Source: Phragmites australis (lineage: Eukaryota > Streptophyta > Magnoliopsida > Poales > Poaceae). From it: 64,000 nucleotides of DNA. Below the pieces are notes generated by a model. It ran no database searches. It was not told the DNA's origin and saw only the letters and a list, made by a program, of their open reading frames with translations. A program made the position numbers and the translations under genes. The DNA lies in assembly GCF_958298935.1 (NCBI RefSeq), contig NC_084927.1, positions 34,476,501-34,540,500 on the forward strand, written 5' to 3'. Below, piece after piece: positions 59,973 through 64,000 of the stretch (position 1 is its first letter; every line of letters begins with the position of its first letter).

Positions 59973-60120
59973 GTGACTATGATGGTGCATGGAACTCCTT
60001 TACCATCTTGTTCTGCTGGTCCTTGATCATGACTCATGGATGAGAATATGAACTCTGATGATGCCCATTCACATGTTCCCTTCAGAAAAGCTCACCCAGG
60101 AACTTTCTTAGAAGGCTACC

Positions 60121-60580
60121 TGTTATGGGCGACTGAAATAGATAAGAAATATTAGTTACCGTAGCGCGCGGGTTATCGCAAGGTGCGTTACTATAGCACT
60201 GGATTAGATTGGTTAGAGATAAGATTAGTTAGATTAGTTGTTAGGGATAATATAAGATTGAATTATTTAGAGATAAGACTGAATTATTTAGAGATAAGAT
60301 TTGTTAGTCTAAATTGTTAAGGCCGGCTCCTATATAAAGGAGGACACAATATCCATTGTAATCAAATAAGAAAAGAATTAATCTAAGTATCCCCTAATAT
60401 TACAAATCTTCTCAATTTAGAGTCTAATCCCTCCCCTAGCAGCCGATGCCACCTGATTATTCTCTCGGCGGTGCTTATCCTAATATTTGGTATCAAAGAT
60501 ATCAAGTTTCGACTCTAGGGAGAATGCTAGATCTCAAGCCCTTGGCCAAGGTGGTAGTCGACTTGCAGAAGAGCATGCAA
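60121..60580 (+). mobile_element. Partial LTR retrotransposon: left LTR, PBS and start of internal region
   Basis: The LTR runs from TGTTATGGGC at 60121 to about 60485 (…CCTAATA, where CA is expected) and contains a TATATAAAGG promoter box near 60333. TGGTATCAAAG at 60488-60498 is a near match to the primer-binding site for initiator Met-tRNA. About 80 bp of internal sequence follow before the CACTA element interrupts at 60581. The right half lies outside the window or is lost. The short LTR and Met-tRNA PBS fit a Copia-type element. Confidence 0.65.
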
Positions 60581-61201
60581 CACTACTATAGAACCGACCT
60601 TATATGCCGATCACATCACAGTCGGTTTCTAATGGGCCGGCAGTAATGGGGTAGCAATGCCGGTTCATACGCCGCGCGAGAAGAACCAATTATCGTGACT
60701 TATGAACCAGCAGTGATAAGGGTTATCACTACCGACCGATAGTTTGAGCTAACAGTGATGTCAGCTTCATCATTACTATCGGCTGAAGACACCGACCGAC
60801 AGTGATATAAGGGTATCACTGTCGCTGGTGATTTGAGCATGCAGTGATGTCTCAGCTATATAAAAGTGGTCATCTCTTTCCTCAAGTCCAAGCACAACTG
60901 GGAGGAGCTATGTTTTCTTACTCGGTGGTCACCATTTTTGCTCACCTAGTTCTTGAGGGTTTCAAAAATTTGAGAAATCCTTATGCCCTAGGTGTTCCAA
61001 GGTATGTAACTTTACCTCCAATATATTTCTAGTTGAATTTTGTTTGCTAAATTTCTCTAGATTTTGAAATGATGGAGATGAACCTATAGCTATGATGTTT
61101 GAAGATAATGTAGATACAATTATACCTCATTTATGATATGTAAGCTTCAATTAGCTTATGGTGAAAAGTGTCTTTATTATTGATTTACATTAGCTATATG
61201 T

Positions 61202-61560
61202 ATGAGCATATTTATTTTTGATTTTTAATGAATTAGAAAAATTAGCCATAAAATTAAGGTATATAGCAAGCTTCAATTATATTTTTTATATTTTAATTAA
61301 TTAACAAACTCCAATATAGAAACTTTAGTCATGAGCATTTTTTTATTTTTAATGAATTAGAAAATTTAGCCAAGATATTAAGGTATATAGCAAGCTCCAA
61401 TTATATTTTTTATATTTTAATTAATTAGTAAGCTCTAATATAGAAACTTTAGGTATGAGCATATTTATGATTGATTTTTAATTAATTAGAAAAGTTAACC
61501 ATGATATATAGGTATGTAGCAAGCTCCAATTATATTTTTACTTAATTATTCGTACATAAG
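61202..61560. repeat. About 125-bp tandem repeat inside the CACTA element
   Basis: Units begin at ATGAGCAT(A/T)T at 61202, 61331 and 61455. They share GAATTAGAAAA(A/T)TTAGCCA and AGCAAGCT(T/C)CAATTATATT. Roughly 2.8 copies are present, AT-rich and non-coding. Confidence 0.85.
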
Positions 61561-61759
61561 GGTTGAATAATAATGAATTTTTTTAGAGATGGCACCAACA
61601 AACACTCATTAGAAGCGGACGCGAAAGCATACAAAAGACAGCTCCTCCAACTCGGGCTAATTGCTGGTGGGAGATGAAGAGATAATTTATTTGTTAGCGA
61701 TTGTAAAATCTTCTAGATGATATGAATTTGGATTTACAATAATGATATAATTGTAGAAG

Positions 61760-64000
61760 GACAGAAAATGGATGTACGATAAAGCGCAGAGTACAAGATC
61801 AGCGTGGAGTATTTTCGGGTATCTGGCACGGTGCACAAGTCAAATACACAGTCTCAATACATATGTTGTCCTCATCAACAACATTCTCCACTCTAACAAT
61901 TCTTCTTTTTACTTGAAGAACCATGTGACACTCCTCCTTGTTAGCCAGATCTGAATATTTTACATAGAAGACTTGAATAACATCATCCGCTAGTATGAAT
62001 GGTTTTTCGCTATATCCAACGAGTTTTTGGTCCACTGTAGTTATAATGTACTTATCGATCTTCATGTCCTTTGGAATTCTGACCTATTGGCACCGGAAAA
62101 GAGAAAACTTTAACACTACATAGTCGAGCTCTTGGATCTTCTCTATAAATTCATAGTAGGTCTCCCTATTTCTATTGCAGACGTAGGCATCTATACAGAT
62201 GCCGCTATTTTAGTTGGCGCTCTTATTATCCTGAGCTCTCGTATAAAATGTATAGCTATTTATATCACATCCTTGGAATGTGAGACCTGTAGTTGACGGT
62301 CCGTGAGTCAACACATTCAACTAAGCACACTCTATCTACTTATCCATCACATGTCTACGTAACCAGACACCAGAATAATCTCGGTGCTCTCGCGTGATCC
62401 AAACATCAGACTTCCCTGGGTATTTGGTTCGTAGCATCTTCTGATGTTCTTCGGCATACGGGTCTACTACAACTGATTGTTATCGAACTACGAAATGTGC
62501 TCGCGTGAATGAAACAAGGTCATTAGTGCGGAATGAGTTTGCACCTATCATCCCTTTCCCATGTAGCCTTATCTCATGGCGAGATACAGACACACCAATC
62601 TATTTGAGATTCTTGTAGTCAACGCAGTAATCAATGACCTCCTCGTTTACCCAGCCTTTGGCCATGCGGCCTTTTAGCCGATTTCGATTATGAACATATT
62701 TTTTCAAAACTCTCATGAACCTCTCGAAATGGTGCATCTAATGCAGAAACATAGGGCCAAGAATCTGTATGTCTTCCACAATGTGAACAATAAGATGCAC
62801 CATGATATAAAAAATGATAGAGGAAAACATGCCTCAAACTATGATAGAGTCTCGATCACATCTTCCTGCAGCTTATCTAGCTTGGTCGGATTGATGGCTT
62901 TCTGTGATATCACATTGAAGAATGAACACAACTTTATGATTTGGATTTCGGACCTTCGACGACAGAATACCTCTAATTATAATTGAAAGCATCAATATCA
63001 TCATCACATGACAATCATGAGACTTTATGCCAGTTAATTTCAAATATCTCATGTTTACTAGTCTCTTTATGTTGGCGGAGTAATCGGATGGAATTTTGGT
63101 TCCATGCAAGCACTTGCACATTGTAATTTTCTCTGCCTTGCTCAGACTATAGCTAGCGGACCGAGATATTTGCCGTCTTCTTGCATATCTTCGGGATTTA
63201 GATCATGTCTGAGTTTCAAATGTTTCAGGTTATTTTGTGCTTGGAGTGTATCCTTTGTTTTGTCAAGTATGTCTAGTAACGTACCAATCAAGCTATCACA
63301 CATGTTCTTCTCAATGTACATGACATTGATTGCGTATCGAACCACCAAATCTGGCCAATAAGCTAAGTCATAAAAAATAGTCCTTTTTGAACATAGGAGC
63401 ACTAAGATTATATTTCGGAACCGATGTATTTCCGTGTCCCTTTCCAAGGATAACCCTAAGTCCCTTTACCATCTTATATACCTGTCTCCCGGTACGATGC
63501 TTAGAAGATGATCGAGTCTCAACTTTCCCATAAAAAACTCTCCTATTACTGCGGTGCAGGTGATCCTTATGAAGAAATTTACAATGACCTGGGTACACTA
63601 TTTTTCGATTGTTCTTCAGCCATAAGCTCTCTGTTTCATCCAAGCAATGCACGTATGCACAATAACCTTTGATAGTCTTGCCTAATAGGTTACCAAGGGC
63701 TGGCCAACCTTGAATTGTTACAAATAATATTGCGAATAGGGTGAACTTCTCTCTTTTGTATGCATCACATACCTTCACACCATCATTCCACAATATTATA
63801 AGATCTTTCATTAATGATTTCTGGTAGACATCGATATCGTTGCCAGGTTGCCTCATCCTTGATATCAGCACCGGTATCATAATGTACTTCCGCTTTATAC
63901 ACAACCAAGGAGGAAGATTATAGATACATAGAGTCACAGATCAAGTACTATAACTATTGTTTATGTTGCCGAATGGATTCATCTCATCCGTACTCAACCC
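61760..64000 (-). pseudogene. TNP2-like CACTA transposase remnant, 5' end beyond window
   Basis: At 63937-63368 the minus strand reads LYNLPPWLCIKRKY-like text (IYNLPPWLCIKRKYIMIPVL, then RQPGNDIDVYQKSLMKDLII and GWPALGNLLGKTIKGYCAYV), the Transposase_21 core of TNP2 proteins. A frame at 63447-63142 continues it (NVMYIEKNMCDSLIGTLLDI). The section 62900-62300 carries C-terminal text (HFERFMRVLKK, VSRHEIRLHGKGMIG, SDVWITREHRDYSGVWLR). 62065-61799 reads KPFILADDVIQVFYVKYSD, the DUF4216 domain common at the end of these proteins. Several stops and frame shifts lie between these blocks, so this copy is inactive. It would cut and move CACTA elements by binding their terminal repeats. Confidence 0.85.

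Larger units (their letters stand above)
58379..60079 (-). pseudogene. Exon of an unidentified gene, split by a solo LTR
   Basis: On the minus strand, 60079-59978 and 58515-58379 join into one open frame of about 239 bp once the LTR and one target duplication are set aside. The right half opens after an acceptor (TTTTCTGAAG) and contains CEWASSEFIFSSMSHDQGPA; the left half contains VKKLFSSSHEAVETQKEPH and then FPGLSVSRFVSLGDFHRVH. It ends at a donor, ACCTG|GTAAGG. The frame passing through the insertion point without a shift argues for a real former exon. I do not recognise the protein, and neighbouring exons were not found. Confidence 0.5.
60581..64000 (-). mobile_element. CACTA (En/Spm-type) DNA transposon, one end in window
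   Basis: The terminus CACTACTATAGAACCGACC starts at 60581. It is followed by subterminal repeats built on the words CCGACC/CCGAC and AGTGAT(A/G), in both orientations up to about 60850. Inside, the minus strand encodes a TNP2-type transposase. The other terminus is beyond the right edge. The element sits within the LTR retrotransposon that starts at 60121, so it is the younger of the two. Confidence 0.85.

Noticed and set aside
60844..61032. 62-codon plus-strand frame in the CACTA element
   Set aside because: It lies between subterminal repeats and an AT-rich tandem array, opposite to the transposase strand, with no recognisable domain.

Overview
This is a nuclear chromosome segment from a grass (Poaceae, probably panicoid). 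The evidence is spliced plant genes with CT-rich leaders and GC-rich first exons, a PurH and a UDP-sugar pyrophosphorylase of plant type, a HAK/KUP transporter of the rice HAK type, and dense grass transposons (L1-type LINEs, solo LTRs, MULEs, Stowaway MITEs and a CACTA element). Nothing suggests a prokaryote, plasmid or virus.

Layout. 1-3470: first coding exon of a CCR4-NOT subunit 9 (RCD1-like) gene on the minus strand, preceded on its intron side by a ~222-bp tandem repeat split by a 1.76-kb poly-A retroelement. 3470-7050: RPS11, six exons, plus strand, with a duplicated promoter segment carrying site II (TGGGCY) boxes and a telo-box. 7700-13620: a MITE, then a 5.4-kb element with long imperfect terminal inverted repeats that carries a decayed GRF-like zinc-finger gene and a nested solo LTR. 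14189-18125: complete 15-exon UDP-N-acetylglucosamine pyrophosphorylase (UAP) gene, minus strand. 22450-30339: full-length but dead L1-type LINE with an exact 11-bp target duplication, itself hit by a solo LTR. 31084-33053: methyl-CpG-binding-domain gene, minus strand. 35848-39195: complete 12-exon PurH/ATIC gene, minus strand. 42322-46766: complete 9-exon HAK/KUP potassium transporter, minus strand. 47500-55100: gene-poor sequence with nested Stowaway MITEs. 55111-64000: a MULE, a frameshifted peroxisomal 2,4-dienoyl-CoA reductase remnant, a solo LTR that splits an otherwise open exon, a partial LTR retrotransposon, and a CACTA transposon running off the right edge.

The genes are independent housekeeping loci, not an operon or pathway cluster: mRNA turnover (NOT9), translation (RPS11), UDP-GlcNAc supply (UAP), chromatin reading (MBD), de novo purine synthesis (PurH) and potassium uptake (HAK). 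Exon junctions were worked out by hand from GT-AG (one GC-AG) sites and reading-frame continuity. I found no clearly new biological system. The most useful leads are an 81-nt in-frame intron in PurH, a GC-AG intron in UAP, the duplicated RPS11 promoter, hairpin tandem modules of variable number inside the solo LTRs, and several transposon insertions whose empty sites can be reconstructed.
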